Below, one piece after another: positions 9,551-19,030 of a DNA stretch of 64,000 bases. Origin of the DNA: Chroococcus sp. FPU101 (GTDB lineage: Bacteria > Cyanobacteriota > Cyanobacteriia > Cyanobacteriales > Microcystaceae); NCBI RefSeq assembly GCF_017312365.1, contig NZ_BLJI01000025.1, positions 1 through 64,000 on the forward strand, given 5' to 3'. Position 1 is the stretch's first letter; every line of letters begins with the position of its first letter. The translations under genes were made by a program, and so were the position numbers. Below the pieces are notes generated by a model that saw only the letters and a program-made list of their open reading frames with translations, ran no database searches and was not told the origin of the DNA.

Positions 9551-9766
9551 ATGAATATGGAAACTTTAGAATTTGTCATTTATCCTGATGGTCGTGTCAA
9601 AGAAAAGGTTACAGGCATAGTAGGCGCATCTTGTCAAGAGGTCACGGCGGCAATAGAAGCACAACTTGGTACAGTTATTTCACAAGAGAAAAGCTCAGAA
9701 TATTACAATCAAACGATTAGCCAATCTACGCAAGTCGCTAATCAAGCGTCTTTCAGCGATTGGTAA
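9551..9766 (+). CDS. DUF2997 family protein
   Basis: A 71-residue protein starting METLEFVIYPDGRVKEKVTGIVG, the beta-rich pattern of DUF2997. The ATG at 9551 fits the family start better than the upstream in-frame ATG at 9503, which adds 16 basic residues not seen in the family. It is first in the conserved cyanobacterial trio DUF2997-ycf35-ferredoxin and ends 48 bases before ycf35. Function is unknown. Association with an iron-sulfur protein suggests a redox or cofactor-assembly role. Confidence 0.8.
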   Translation: MNMETLEFVIYPDGRVKEKVTGIVGASCQEVTAAIEAQLGTVISQEKSSEYYNQTISQSTQVANQASFSDW

Positions 9767-9814
9767 TTTTGAACGCAAGATTATTGTTATTTCTTTAAAT
9801 CTATCTAGAGGACT

Positions 9815-10201
9815 ATGTCACACTTTAGCAACATCAAAACCCAAATCCGTAATGTCACTTCTCTTAAATCTGCTTTAACCGAAATGGGGATAGCGTGGAA
9901 AGAAGGCCCAACAAACGTTAGAGGATACCAAGGACAAACCCGTACTGCCGAAGTAGTAGTCGAACAAAAAAATGACTATGATATCGGTTTTAGTTGGAAC
10001 GGTCATGAATATGAATTAGTTGCTGATTTACAATATTGGCAACAACCTTTAACAGTTGAAGGATTTTTAAGAAAAGTCTCTCAAGGTTATGCTTACCAAA
10101 CCATTTTGAGCGAAACTGCTAAACAAGGTTTTCAAGTAAGCGAACAAAAAGTCAACGAAGATGGTTCAATTTGCTTAGTTGTCCAACGTTGGAGTGCCTA
10201 A
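9815..10201 (+). CDS. ycf35: Ycf35 / DUF1257 protein
   Basis: A 128-residue protein beginning MSHFSNIKTQIRNVTSLKSAL, the signature of Ycf35 (DUF1257), found in cyanobacteria and some algal plastids. GYQGQTRTAEVVV and YDIGFSWNGHEYELVADLQYW are the other conserved blocks. A GAGGA lies before the ATG. The stop TAA overlaps the next gene's ATG (TAATG), implying translational coupling with the ferredoxin. Molecular function is not established. Confidence 0.9.
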   Translation: MSHFSNIKTQIRNVTSLKSALTEMGIAWKEGPTNVRGYQGQTRTAEVVVEQKNDYDIGFSWNGHEYELVADLQYWQQPLTVEGFLRKVSQGYAYQTILSETAKQGFQVSEQKVNEDGSICLVVQRWSA

Positions 10202-10635
10202 TGGCTGATTTTGAATTATCCCCCAACCGCTCAGGTTTTGAACCAGAGTTAGGGGGAGTTTTTAGAAATGAACCTGAACGAACAGGGTTTGAACCCGAAT
10301 TAGGGGGAATTTTACGACAAAAAGGCGTATATGTGGATGAGGCTACCTGTATTGGTTGTAAACATTGCGCTCATGTTTCCCCTAATACTTTTTATATTGA
10401 GTCAGATAATGGACGTTCACGAGTCTTTAATCAAGATGGAGACTCAGAAGATAGAATACAAGAAGCGATCGATACTTGTCCAGTAGATTGTATTCACTGG
10501 GTCGATTATACTAATTTAAAAGAATTAGAAGAAGCCAGAAAGCATATAGTAATCAGAAATTTGGCTTATCCGCAAGGAAAGACTGATGCAATCCATCAAA
10601 AACTCAAAAAACAGCAGTTTAATTCCGATTTTTAA
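10201..10635 (+). CDS. ferredoxin, single [4Fe-4S] bacterial type
   Basis: A 144-residue protein. Its C-terminal domain has CIGCKHCAHVSPNTF and, later, CPVDCIHW, giving the CxxCxxC...CP ligands of one [4Fe-4S] cluster, as in the Fed7-like cyanobacterial ferredoxins. The first 40 residues carry an internal repeat, SGFEPELGGVFR then TGFEPELGGILR, that precedes the cluster domain. The start overlaps the ycf35 stop, so the ATG at 10201 is chosen over an upstream in-frame start inside ycf35. It is the last gene of the operon. Confidence 0.88.
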   Translation: MADFELSPNRSGFEPELGGVFRNEPERTGFEPELGGILRQKGVYVDEATCIGCKHCAHVSPNTFYIESDNGRSRVFNQDGDSEDRIQEAIDTCPVDCIHWVDYTNLKELEEARKHIVIRNLAYPQGKTDAIHQKLKKQQFNSDF

Positions 10636-10659
10636 ATGTAGGAGTATTTTTAAAATTTC

Positions 10660-10944
10660 CTACAAATTAAAATTATTGTGTTCGGCTAAAATCTTTTCGA
10701 CTTTCGCGTCATCGAGTCGAGTTGTTAATTTTTTCGCTTCGTATGTATCCCGTTGCGTTTTCGTTAAACTTATCGTTGAACCAACTGTAAACACCAAACC
10801 CATTCCCATATAACCTTTAACCCAATTATCGACGGGAAGATAAAGTATACCGATACTGGTAGCACCAACGGAAAGAATAAAAGCTAACCAAGTTTGAACT
10901 ATCCAAGCTTGTGAATGGTCTTGGTGAAGTCCGTGTTTATTCAT
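10660..10944 (-). CDS. YiaA/YiaB-type two-helix membrane protein
   Basis: A 94-residue membrane protein. AWIVQTWLAFILSVGATSIGILYLPV and GYMGMGLVFTVGSTISLTK form two transmembrane helices joined by a short DNW loop, the pattern of the YiaA/YiaB family. The C-terminal tail (RDTYEAKKLTTRLDDAKVEKIL) is charged and cytoplasmic-like. It is convergent with the ferredoxin, with a gap of 24 bases. The role is unknown. Confidence 0.75.
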   Translation of the reverse strand: MNKHGLHQDHSQAWIVQTWLAFILSVGATSIGILYLPVDNWVKGYMGMGLVFTVGSTISLTKTQRDTYEAKKLTTRLDDAKVEKILAEHNNFNL

Positions 10945-11128
10945 TTGATGTGATTTGCCGAATAATTTATCTTATTTCTTTATATAAAATTCGCCTGCCA
11001 AGTGTCACTCCAAGATGTGCCAGTTGAGTGATTGGATTTTTGGCTGATGATTTGGGCATATTAAATTTGGAACGTAAAAGGATTAATCAGTCAGTTCTTT
11101 TACCAAACTTCTACATAATAAAATTAAT

Positions 11129-12316
11129 ATGCAACAAGGTCTTAACTTAATCGTTGTTGGTTTGTGTGTTCAATATATTCCTTTAGTTATTTTAGGAATG
11201 AATCAAGATTATATCTCATTAAATTTATCACTATCTATTTCTATTTCAGTGTTACTAACGCTTTTGCTTGGATATTATCTTCTGATTCGAGGATGTCGCA
11301 GATATTGCAGAGGTAAAGGTTATTCGTCTCGCTGGGGTTGGTTAGGTTTACTAAATGTATTTATTCTACCGTTTTTCATTCTTTTAAATAATAAAAATGA
11401 CAATCCCAGCACAACAAAAGATTTAGAGATAGATAAATTTAATAAAATCAATTATTTAGAAATTATCTTAGCTCTTTTATCCATTGGGTTATCGATGGCT
11501 TATATCTTTAGTTCAACCGCTTATTTAGCAGTCGATAAACAAGATTATAATGACCTTATTAAGAATTTAACTTTTGCCAACTTTATGATATTGATTGTTG
11601 TCTTTTGCTTTTTATTTTTTTTAATTAGATATATTGATAATGCTAACTTAAATTGGAAATATATAACAGGATTAGACAATTCAATCAATTATCAGATTAT
11701 ATTAACATTAGCTTTTTTTAGTTATCTCTTTTTAAGAGGATTCATTCGATTATTATTTTATTATTTATCATTAATCTTTCCTGACTATGTGGAAAATTAT
11801 CTTAATGACAATCTTTATGACAATGTATCAAGTCAAATTTTATATGCTCTGGCATCATTTATATTAATTTTTATATTGGAAATAATTTTTAATACAATTG
11901 TTTTACATAAAATTTCAATTAAAAAAGGAATTATCACGGGCTTGCTCATTTCATCTCTAATTTGTTCATTATTATGGGTGACAAATTTTGCAGCCCATTT
12001 CGTGATGAGAGTTATAGTAGGAATCTTATATTTAAAGACAAAAAATTTAATGACTCCTATCGTGTTTAGCTGTTTAATCACATTGTTTGATTATATTTAT
12101 AACTTTTTCTTTAATTTAAAAAGTGATCCGACCGACTTTATTAGTATAAGTGAATATCACAAAATAGCAGAAGCATCATTAGGTTACAGATTTTTAATGC
12201 TTGCGATCTCTTTACCCTATCTCATTTACTTTATTTACAAAAACTGGCCGACTCAGAATCAGATGTTACCCTATTTTGCCAATCAGCAGAAAGAGCTTAA
12301 TTCATTTAATAATTAA
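11129..12316 (+). CDS. CPBP-like polytopic membrane protein, catalytic motifs degenerate
   Basis: A 395-residue, very hydrophobic protein with about nine or ten membrane segments. The N-terminal YSSRWGWLGLLNVFIL and the C-terminal block around residues 240-320 (FILEIIFNTIVLHKISIKKGIITGLLISS...GILYLKTKNLMTPIV) match the layout of CPBP intramembrane (CAAX protease-like) proteins. The catalytic signatures are lost: EExxFRG reads LEIIFNT (Glu at about 251), the His of the second motif is Trp (SLLWVTN), and the last His/Asn pair is absent. It is AT-rich compared with its neighbours. Either a non-catalytic paralogue or a decaying gene, but the frame is intact. Confidence 0.65.
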   Translation: MQQGLNLIVVGLCVQYIPLVILGMNQDYISLNLSLSISISVLLTLLLGYYLLIRGCRRYCRGKGYSSRWGWLGLLNVFILPFFILLNNKNDNPSTTKDLEIDKFNKINYLEIILALLSIGLSMAYIFSSTAYLAVDKQDYNDLIKNLTFANFMILIVVFCFLFFLIRYIDNANLNWKYITGLDNSINYQIILTLAFFSYLFLRGFIRLLFYYLSLIFPDYVENYLNDNLYDNVSSQILYALASFILIFILEIIFNTIVLHKISIKKGIITGLLISSLICSLLWVTNFAAHFVMRVIVGILYLKTKNLMTPIVFSCLITLFDYIYNFFFNLKSDPTDFISISEYHKIAEASLGYRFLMLAISLPYLIYFIYKNWPTQNQMLPYFANQQKELNSFNN

Positions 12317-12384
12317 GAAATATTTGGCGACCCCAACAAGGTAAAATGCAAACGGACTGGAAACACATTTAATTTATTAAAACC

Positions 12385-12744
12385 ATGTTCGTCAAAAATC
12401 TGAAAGACTGTGAAGAATTTTTAGCAGGTGATAGTACCCAACTCAGAGAATTACTCCATCCTGATAAACAACCTTTAGAACTACGCTATAGTTTAGCTCA
12501 TGCCGTATTACCTGTAGACGAAACTTCCTTACCCCATTCTCTAACCACCTCAGAAGTTTATTACATCCTGAGTGGGAAAGGAGAAATGCACATCAACGAT
12601 GAAACACAAATAGTCATACCTGGGGATGCAGTTTATATTCCCCCAAATGCCAGACAATATATTCATAGCTGTGGCGACGAATCACTCGTTTTTATCTGTA
12701 TTGTTGACCCAGCGTGGCGAAAAGAGGACGAAACCGTTTATTAA
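12385..12744 (+). CDS. cupin-domain protein
   Basis: A 119-residue single-domain cupin. The metal-binding motif 1 is recognisable in LPHSLTTSEVYYILSGKGEMHI and motif 2 in PGDAVYIPPNARQYIHSCG. The substrate is unknown, and small cupins of this type can be isomerases, dioxygenases or binding proteins. It precedes the Gfo/Idh/MocA gene on the same strand, but a strong hairpin in between argues for partial transcriptional separation. Confidence 0.8.
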   Translation: MFVKNLKDCEEFLAGDSTQLRELLHPDKQPLELRYSLAHAVLPVDETSLPHSLTTSEVYYILSGKGEMHINDETQIVIPGDAVYIPPNARQYIHSCGDESLVFICIVDPAWRKEDETVY

Positions 12745-12865
12745 TGACAATCTTCCTATAGTTTCAGTTCCTCCACTTATGCCACTTGCTAAAGCGTCAC
12801 TAGAAATTATCTTTAAAGTTAATATTTCAGGTACTCTTATATTGTGTGAGGAGTGAGAAGAAAGC

Positions 12866-12911
12866 AAAGTCCTTGAGGTCGAAACACGGCAAGACTCTCA
12901 AGGGCTTTTCC
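12866..12911 (+). promoter_or_regulatory. strong stem-loop before the Gfo/Idh gene
   Basis: Arms AAAGTCCTTGAG (12866-12877) and CTCAAGGGCTTT (12897-12908) pair over 12 positions with one G-U, and GTC/GAC extends the stem inside after a one-base bulge. It ends in CTTTTCC, 15 bases before the downstream ATG. It may terminate cupin transcription or act in the leader of the next gene. Immediately to its left, the opposite strand reads ACTCCTCACAC. Confidence 0.5.
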
Positions 12912-12926
12912 ATTTAACTTAAAATC

Positions 12927-14045
12927 ATGAATATGGATAAAATAGGCGTTGCAGTCATTGGTACAGGGTTCGGACAACAAATCCATTTACCGGGGTTTGC
13001 TCATCATCATCGAACAGAAGTCGTCGCTATCCATAACAGAGATTTAGCCAAAGCAAAAACCATCGCCTCAACTCATCATATTCCCTACGCATCTAATCAA
13101 CTCGATGAGATTCTCGCTTTAGATGAAGTCCATGGGGTTAGTATCTCTACTCCTCCCTTTTTACACTACGAGATGGGAAAAAAGGCACTTGAAGCAGGAA
13201 AACACATTCTATTAGAAAAACCGATGAATCTCAATGCGAGTGAAACCAAAGCGTTATATCATCTCGCGCAAGAAAAAAATTTAATCGTTACCCCTGATTT
13301 TGAATTCCGTTTCATTCCTGCATGGCAACTTCTAGCCGAATATTTAGCACAAGATTATGTCGGCAAAATACGCCTCATTAAAATAGATTGGATGGTAGCG
13401 AGTCGAGCAAATCCCGATCGCGCTTGGAATTGGTATTCTAGAAAAGATATGGGGGGTGGTGTACTTGGTGCCGTCGGTTCCCATGCTTTTGATTATATTT
13501 ATTGGTTATTCGGTTCTGTAAAGCGTCTGTGTGGATATTTAAGCTGTGCGATTCCCCAAAGACCTGATCCAAATGACGCTCATCGTTTGAAGCCTGTAGA
13601 CGCAGATGATAGCTGTCTGGTGATGCTTGAATTAGCCGATGGTACCCCCTGTCAAATGACTCTCAGTTCAGTTACCTATAATGGTCGGGGACATTGGTTA
13701 GAAATCTATGGCGAAAAGGGAACTCTAATTTTAGGCAGTTCTAATCTAAAAGATTATGTACATGGATTTCGCCTGATGGGCGCACAGAAAGACGAAACTT
13801 TACAAGAAATTGAAATCCCAAAACGTTTAGATTTTCCCCAAGTCTTTCCCGATGGACGTTTAGCACCTTTTATTCGTGTGGTAAATCGTTGGGTAGAATC
13901 GATCGATAGCCATCAGTCTCTTACACCATCTTTACGAGAAGGGGTTTACTCACAGCTTTTGATGGATCTCACTGATCAGTCCCATGAGCGTCGTTGTTGG
14001 GTGGATGTTCCAGATTTAGATACGTTTTTAACTGATACAAGATAG
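12927..14045 (+). CDS. Gfo/Idh/MocA family oxidoreductase
   Basis: A 372-residue NAD(P)-dependent dehydrogenase. The N-terminal Rossmann motif is GVAVIGTGFGQQIH, and the conserved EKP of the family is in ILLEKPMNLNASE. The C-terminal domain includes GGGVLGAVGSHAFDYIYWLFG with the usual GSHAFD motif. Members oxidise sugars or related alcohols, and this one's substrate cannot be read from sequence. The start is ATG 12927 or ATG 12933. It is 44 bases upstream of the amidohydrolase, a likely two-gene operon. Confidence 0.85.
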   Translation: MNMDKIGVAVIGTGFGQQIHLPGFAHHHRTEVVAIHNRDLAKAKTIASTHHIPYASNQLDEILALDEVHGVSISTPPFLHYEMGKKALEAGKHILLEKPMNLNASETKALYHLAQEKNLIVTPDFEFRFIPAWQLLAEYLAQDYVGKIRLIKIDWMVASRANPDRAWNWYSRKDMGGGVLGAVGSHAFDYIYWLFGSVKRLCGYLSCAIPQRPDPNDAHRLKPVDADDSCLVMLELADGTPCQMTLSSVTYNGRGHWLEIYGEKGTLILGSSNLKDYVHGFRLMGAQKDETLQEIEIPKRLDFPQVFPDGRLAPFIRVVNRWVESIDSHQSLTPSLREGVYSQLLMDLTDQSHERRCWVDVPDLDTFLTDTR

Positions 14046-14089
14046 AATGTATACAATTTTATTTCGACACAGTAACAAAGTTTATATTA

Positions 14090-15334
14090 ATGGTTAGTAG
14101 TCTAGTTAAACCTTTATCGGTCAATAGCGATCGCTTAAATCAAAGTATTGAAGATTTAGCCAAAATCGGACATCTTTCTCATGGTGGAGTCTGTCGGATT
14201 GCTTTTACTCCCGAAGACATTACCGCACGCAATCTCGTACAGCATTGGATGATTGAAGCCAGAATGACTGTCAGAATTGATGCAGCAGGGAATATAATCG
14301 GGACTTATGCAGGAAAAGATCCCCAAGCAGGAGCATTATCGACAGGCTCTCACATTGATACTGTTCCGACAGGGGGTCGTTATGATGGAGCATACGGGGT
14401 TTTAGCGGGTATAGAAGTCGTTAGAGTCTTACAAGAAGCCAATCTTCGTTTAAATCATCCCATTGAAGTGATTGTATTTGCCGATGAAGAAAGTACGATG
14501 ATCGGTTCTAAAGCAATGGTCGGTAAAATTGTTAATAATTCAGAATATTATACTCATTTCAATGGCACCGATATTCAAACCTGTTTAAAGTATGTCGGTG
14601 GAAATTGGGAAAAAATCGAGCAAGCACAACGTACTAAACAAGAAATGGCCGCATTTGTTGAATTACACGTAGAACAAGGCCCCGTTTTAGAAACATTGGG
14701 TAAACAAATCGGCGTAGTACAGGGAATTGTCGGACAAAGACGCTATGTTATTAATATTACAGGGCGTGCGAGTCATGCAGGTTCAACCCCAATGAATATG
14801 CGTCAAGATGCGCTCGTTGCTGCTTCAGAAATTGTTTTAGCGGTTAATCGTATTGGTAACACATCGGGTCAACAAGTCGCAACAGTGGGTAAACTGCAAG
14901 TCACACCGAATGCACCGAATGTTATCCCTGGTGAAGTGGAGATGAGTTTAGATATTCGAGATTTGTCTAATGAGCATTTAGATCATTTAATGGCAGAATT
15001 GATAGAGAATATCAAAGCGATCGCAACTCGAACTCAGATCGAAATTAAGCTAGAACCTTGTCTCCGTAACGAACCCGCACCCGCAGCACTCCAAATCCAA
15101 AATACGATCGCTCAAGTGTGTGAAGACTTAGGATTAAGTTATACTTATTTACCAAGTCGTGCCAGTCATGATGCTCAAGAAATGATCAATCTAACCGATA
15201 TGGGAATGATTTTTGTTCCGAGTATTGGAGGGATTAGCCATTCTCAGACCGAGTATACATCACCAGAACAGTGTGTTGCAGGTGCTAATGTGTTACTACA
15301 GACATTTCTACGACTCGATCAACACTATTCCTAA
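14090..15334 (+). CDS. M20-family amidohydrolase (N-carbamoyl-amino-acid hydrolase / allantoate deiminase type)
   Basis: A 414-residue binuclear-metal hydrolase. STGSHIDTVPTGGRYDGAYGVLAGIEV provides the first metal His and bridging Asp, FADEESTMIGSKAM the catalytic Glu pair, FVELHVEQGPVLE the next ligand, and SRASHDAQEM the late His, the usual order in AmaB/AllC/HyuC proteins. These cleave N-carbamoyl or ureido groups to release ammonia. Substrate assignment is open because no allantoin or hydantoin genes are nearby. It probably shares a transcript with the preceding oxidoreductase. Confidence 0.85.
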   Translation: MVSSLVKPLSVNSDRLNQSIEDLAKIGHLSHGGVCRIAFTPEDITARNLVQHWMIEARMTVRIDAAGNIIGTYAGKDPQAGALSTGSHIDTVPTGGRYDGAYGVLAGIEVVRVLQEANLRLNHPIEVIVFADEESTMIGSKAMVGKIVNNSEYYTHFNGTDIQTCLKYVGGNWEKIEQAQRTKQEMAAFVELHVEQGPVLETLGKQIGVVQGIVGQRRYVINITGRASHAGSTPMNMRQDALVAASEIVLAVNRIGNTSGQQVATVGKLQVTPNAPNVIPGEVEMSLDIRDLSNEHLDHLMAELIENIKAIATRTQIEIKLEPCLRNEPAPAALQIQNTIAQVCEDLGLSYTYLPSRASHDAQEMINLTDMGMIFVPSIGGISHSQTEYTSPEQCVAGANVLLQTFLRLDQHYS

Positions 15335-15345
15335 TAGCGAGATGT

Positions 15346-15382
15346 TTTTCTATTAACTGAATCCTGTTAACGGGATTGAAAC
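15346..15382 (+). repeat. solitary CRISPR-repeat-like element
   Basis: The segment ends in GGGATTGAAAC, the 3' terminus shared by many cyanobacterial CRISPR repeats. It contains the near-palindrome AATCCTGTTAACGGGATT (15360-15377), which folds on itself with one G-U pair. About 37 bases would match a usual repeat length. No second copy lies within spacer distance on either side, so there is no array and no cas gene is in the window. Confidence 0.4.
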
Positions 15383-15610
15383 AATTGAAAAGTAATATAT
15401 AGCTGTCTGATTTGTTCTTACTTTACAAATTAACAAGTTTTAAAAACTTTTTTGATAAAGAAAATTATTGATGACAAGTACATAGCTGACCAGTGTCATG
15501 ATAGCAAAAAGCAAGAGAACGATCGCACATCTTCCGTCAACATAGCTCAGATCTTGACTAACAAAGGTACAATAGATTCTTTAGTAATGTGATGTATAGC
15601 TTGGGAATGT

Positions 15611-16594
15611 ATGGCAGAAGTATTATTATTCAATGCGTTACGGCAAGCCATTGATGAAGAAATGGGACGTGATGAAACAGTATTCGTACTTGGTGAAGAT
15701 GTGGGACACTATGGCGGTTCCTACAAAGTAACCAAAGATTTATACAAAAAATATGGTGAACTGCGGGTTTTAGATACTCCCATTGCTGAAAACAGTTTTA
15801 CAGGTATGGCAGTTGGTGCCGCGATGACGGGTTTACGCCCTATCATTGAAGGGATGAATATGGGTTTTTTATTACTCGCCTTTAACCAAATTGCCAATAA
15901 TGCAGGGATGCTACGTTATACTTCTGGTGGTAATTTTAAGATTCCGATGGTGATTCGCGGGCCCGGTGGAGTCGGAAGACAGTTAGGTGCAGAACACTCT
16001 CAACGTTTAGAAGCTTATTTTCATGCGGTTCCAGGTCTAAAAATTGTTGCTTGTTCAACTCCTTATAACGCAAAAGGACTTCTCAAAGCAGCTATTCGTG
16101 ATGATAACCCCGTTCTCTTTTTTGAACACGTTTTACTCTACAACTTAAAAGAAAATATTCCCGATGGTGAGTATATTGTTCCTTTGGATAAAGCAGAAAT
16201 TGTGAAAAAAGGAAAAGATGTTACCATTCTGACCTATTCACGGATGCGTCACCACTGTATCCAAGCTCTTAAAGACTTAGAAAAACAAGGTTATGATGCC
16301 GAAATTATTGATTTAATTTCCCTCAAACCCTTTGATATGGAAACCATTAGCGCATCGGTTCGTAAAACTCATAAAGTGATTATCGTCGAAGAATGTATGA
16401 AAACGGCGGGAATTGCGTCAGAATTAATTGCACTGATTAACGAACAATTATTCGATGAATTAGATGCCCCTGTTATTCGTCTTTCGTCACAGGATATCCC
16501 CACGCCTTACAATGGAACATTAGAGAGGTTAACGATTGTTCAACCCAATCAAATTGTAGAAGCGGTTGAAAAAATCATGACCTTGCGAGTGTAA
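15611..16594 (+). CDS. pdhB: pyruvate dehydrogenase E1 component, beta subunit
   Basis: A 327-residue E1-beta. The N-terminal [33 protein letters not shown] and [24 protein letters not shown] bind thiamine diphosphate together with the alpha subunit, and the transketolase C-domain ends with [12 protein letters not shown]. It decarboxylates pyruvate in the PDH complex. The E2 subunit gene is at 30619-31902, and E1-alpha and E3 are not in the window. The ATG at 15611 is 15 bases before secD begins after the stop, so pdhB, secD and secF form one operon. Confidence 0.95.
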   Translation: MAEVLLFNALRQAIDEEMGRDETVFVLGEDVGHYGGSYKVTKDLYKKYGELRVLDTPIAENSFTGMAVGAAMTGLRPIIEGMNMGFLLLAFNQIANNAGMLRYTSGGNFKIPMVIRGPGGVGRQLGAEHSQRLEAYFHAVPGLKIVACSTPYNAKGLLKAAIRDDNPVLFFEHVLLYNLKENIPDGEYIVPLDKAEIVKKGKDVTILTYSRMRHHCIQALKDLEKQGYDAEIIDLISLKPFDMETISASVRKTHKVIIVEECMKTAGIASELIALINEQLFDELDAPVIRLSSQDIPTPYNGTLERLTIVQPNQIVEAVEKIMTLRV

Positions 16595-16609
16595 AAGGAA
16601 TTTTTTAAG

Positions 16610-18010
16610 ATGCAACGACAACAGTGGTTACTCGCGCTGATTATTGGGTTAGTGATAGCAGCGATCGTCATTCTAATTAAGCTACCATTACAATTGGGGC
16701 TAGACCTTCGTGGTGGCGCACAACTTACAATTCAAGTCAAACCAACCGCAGAGGTGACAACCATCCGCCCTGAAGATTTGACAGCCGTTAAAACCGTTAT
16801 CGAAAATCGGGTTAATGCGTTGGGTGTTTCTGAACCTTTAGTACAAACCGTCGGCGGTGATAAAGTTTTAGTACAATTACCTGGTGTGACTGACCCCGAA
16901 CAAGCAGAACGAGTTCTTGGGGGTACTGCCCAGTTAGAGTTCAGACAACAAAAACAAGGAACTGAAGGGCAATTTACGGCTGAGTATACCATTCAGCGTC
17001 AGATGGAACTAGAACTAGAACAACTTCGGAAGAATCAGAGTGACCCCAATAATCAAAAGCGCATTGCTGAACTACAAGAGTCGTTGAAAAAGTCTAATGA
17101 AGCTATTTTAAATTTATTCGATCCCATTGGCTTAACGGGAAAAAATCTTAAAAATGCTGTTCCGAGTCCGACACAAGGCACTAATTGGGATGTTGCTTTA
17201 CGTTTTGACTCTGATGGTGGTAATAAATTTGCTGAACTAACCAAAAATCTCGCGGGGACAGGACGTTCTTTAGGAATTTTCTTAGATAATAGTCTGATTA
17301 GCGCGCCTGTTGTCGGGCCAGAATTTGCGGCTACGGGAATTACGGGGGGAAGTGCTGTTATTACAGGAAATTTCACGGCAGAAACCGCTAATGATTTAGC
17401 GGTACAACTAAGAGGCGGTTCGTTACCTTTCCCTGTCGAAGTCGCAGAAAACCGTACTGTAGGCGCAACATTAGGTCAAGATAGCATCCGTAGAAGTATT
17501 TATGCGGGTGTATCTGGGTTAGCGTTGGTTTTGGTGTTTATGGCGATTTATTACCGCTTACCTGGTTTTATTGCAGATATATCCTTAATCATCTATGCTT
17601 TGCTGTGTCTAGCCTGTTTTGCTCTCGTGGGTGTGACCATGACTTTACCTGGTATTGCTGGATTTATTCTCAGTATTGGGATGGCGGTCGATGCAAATGT
17701 ACTGATTTTTGAACGGACGAGAGAAGAACTAAAAGCAGGTAAAAGCTTATATCGAGCCGTGGAATCGGGTTTTTATCGAGCATTTTCCAGTATTTTAGAT
17801 GGTAACGTCACTACATTAATTGCGTGTGCAGTGCTGTTTTGGTTAGGTTCGGGTTTAGTCAAAGGGTTCGCTTTAACGTTAGGAATTGGGATTTTAGTGA
17901 GTATGTTTACTGCGATTACTTGTAGTCGAACCTTTTTATTGTTGACTGTACTCAATCTACCTGGACTACGCCAAAAACCTGAACTTTTTTCACCAAATTT
18001 TAAGGGGTAA
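16610..18010 (+). CDS. secD: protein translocase subunit SecD
   Basis: A 466-residue membrane protein. One N-terminal transmembrane segment is followed by the [15 protein letters not shown] signature, a large periplasmic domain (residues about 40-290) and five transmembrane segments carrying [17 protein letters not shown]. With SecF it uses the proton gradient to pull exported proteins across the plasma or thylakoid membrane. Length matches cyanobacterial SecD. It ends two bases before secF. Confidence 0.96.
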   Translation: MQRQQWLLALIIGLVIAAIVILIKLPLQLGLDLRGGAQLTIQVKPTAEVTTIRPEDLTAVKTVIENRVNALGVSEPLVQTVGGDKVLVQLPGVTDPEQAERVLGGTAQLEFRQQKQGTEGQFTAEYTIQRQMELELEQLRKNQSDPNNQKRIAELQESLKKSNEAILNLFDPIGLTGKNLKNAVPSPTQGTNWDVALRFDSDGGNKFAELTKNLAGTGRSLGIFLDNSLISAPVVGPEFAATGITGGSAVITGNFTAETANDLAVQLRGGSLPFPVEVAENRTVGATLGQDSIRRSIYAGVSGLALVLVFMAIYYRLPGFIADISLIIYALLCLACFALVGVTMTLPGIAGFILSIGMAVDANVLIFERTREELKAGKSLYRAVESGFYRAFSSILDGNVTTLIACAVLFWLGSGLVKGFALTLGIGILVSMFTAITCSRTFLLLTVLNLPGLRQKPELFSPNFKG

Positions 18011-18012
18011 CG

Positions 18013-18951
18013 ATGATGAAATTTAGTGTAACTAAACAGCGTTCTTTTTGGTGGATAATTTCAGGTGTAGCCATCCTTGCTAGTCTAGTGGCAATGATTA
18101 TTTCTTATAGCACTATTAAAGCCCCTCTACGTCCTAATTTAGATTTTGTGGGTGGAACTCGCTTACAACTTGAACTTGCTTGTGCGGCACAAAATAATTG
18201 TTCAAAACCTTTAACAACGGATGAAGTACAAAATATATTAAGCGAACAAGGATTAGGTAATAGTAGCGTTCAGATTATCGATAACTATAGCCTATCGATT
18301 CGGACACAAACTTTGGATGTCGAACAACGTACAAGATTACAAACAGCTTTAAATGAAAGAATTGGTCAATTTGACCCCGAAACGATTCAAATTGATACAG
18401 TCGGGCCAACAGTGGGACGGGAATTATTTAGGTCGGGTTTACTGGCTTTAGTTTTGTCCTTTTTTGGGATTATTGTCTATCTCAGTTTTCGTTTTCAATT
18501 CGATTACGCTTTTTTTGCTATTGTGGCTTTGTTCCATGATGTTTTGATTACGGCGGGGGTCTTTTCAATCTTAGGTTTAATGGCTAATGTTGAAGTGGAT
18601 AGTTTATTTTTGGTTTCCCTCTTGACAATTATCGGTTTTTCTGTTAATGATACGGTAGTTATTTACGATCGCGTTCGGGAAAATTTCGCCTTAACACCAG
18701 ATTTGTCGGTGAGTGAAATTGTCGATAATGCGGTCAATCAAACTTTGGGACGTTCGATTAATACAACTTTAACGGCTTTGCTTCCTCTATTTGCGATTTT
18801 CTTATTCGGGGGTACTACTTTAAAATTCTTTGCCCTAGCCTTAATTATTGGTTTTGCTGCGGGGGCGTATTCGAGTATATTTATTGCGAGTACGCTACTA
18901 GCTTGGTGGCGAGAACGTCAACAGAAAACACAGGTGGTAAAAGAGATGTAG
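18013..18951 (+). CDS. secF: protein translocase subunit SecF
   Basis: A 312-residue partner of SecD. The first transmembrane helix leads to [14 protein letters not shown], the short periplasmic loop follows, and five helices close with [17 protein letters not shown] and [18 protein letters not shown]. Starting ATGs are adjacent at 18013 and 18016 and follow the secD stop almost immediately, so translation is probably coupled. Confidence 0.96.
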   Translation: MMKFSVTKQRSFWWIISGVAILASLVAMIISYSTIKAPLRPNLDFVGGTRLQLELACAAQNNCSKPLTTDEVQNILSEQGLGNSSVQIIDNYSLSIRTQTLDVEQRTRLQTALNERIGQFDPETIQIDTVGPTVGRELFRSGLLALVLSFFGIIVYLSFRFQFDYAFFAIVALFHDVLITAGVFSILGLMANVEVDSLFLVSLLTIIGFSVNDTVVIYDRVRENFALTPDLSVSEIVDNAVNQTLGRSINTTLTALLPLFAIFLFGGTTLKFFALALIIGFAAGAYSSIFIASTLLAWWRERQQKTQVVKEM

Positions 18952-19030
18952 AGAGGTGCTTTGGGTTTGGAGACCTAACGCCTACAGGGTTTTAATTTAG
19001 AATAAAAATAGTCATTACGATGTTTAGATA

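Noticed and set aside
10171-10200. Upstream in-frame start for the ferredoxin
   Set aside because: It lies inside ycf35. The ATG at 10201 with TAATG coupling explains the start better.
15335-15610. CRISPR array
   Set aside because: Only one repeat-like unit is present and no spacer-repeat periodicity follows. Kept only as a solitary element.
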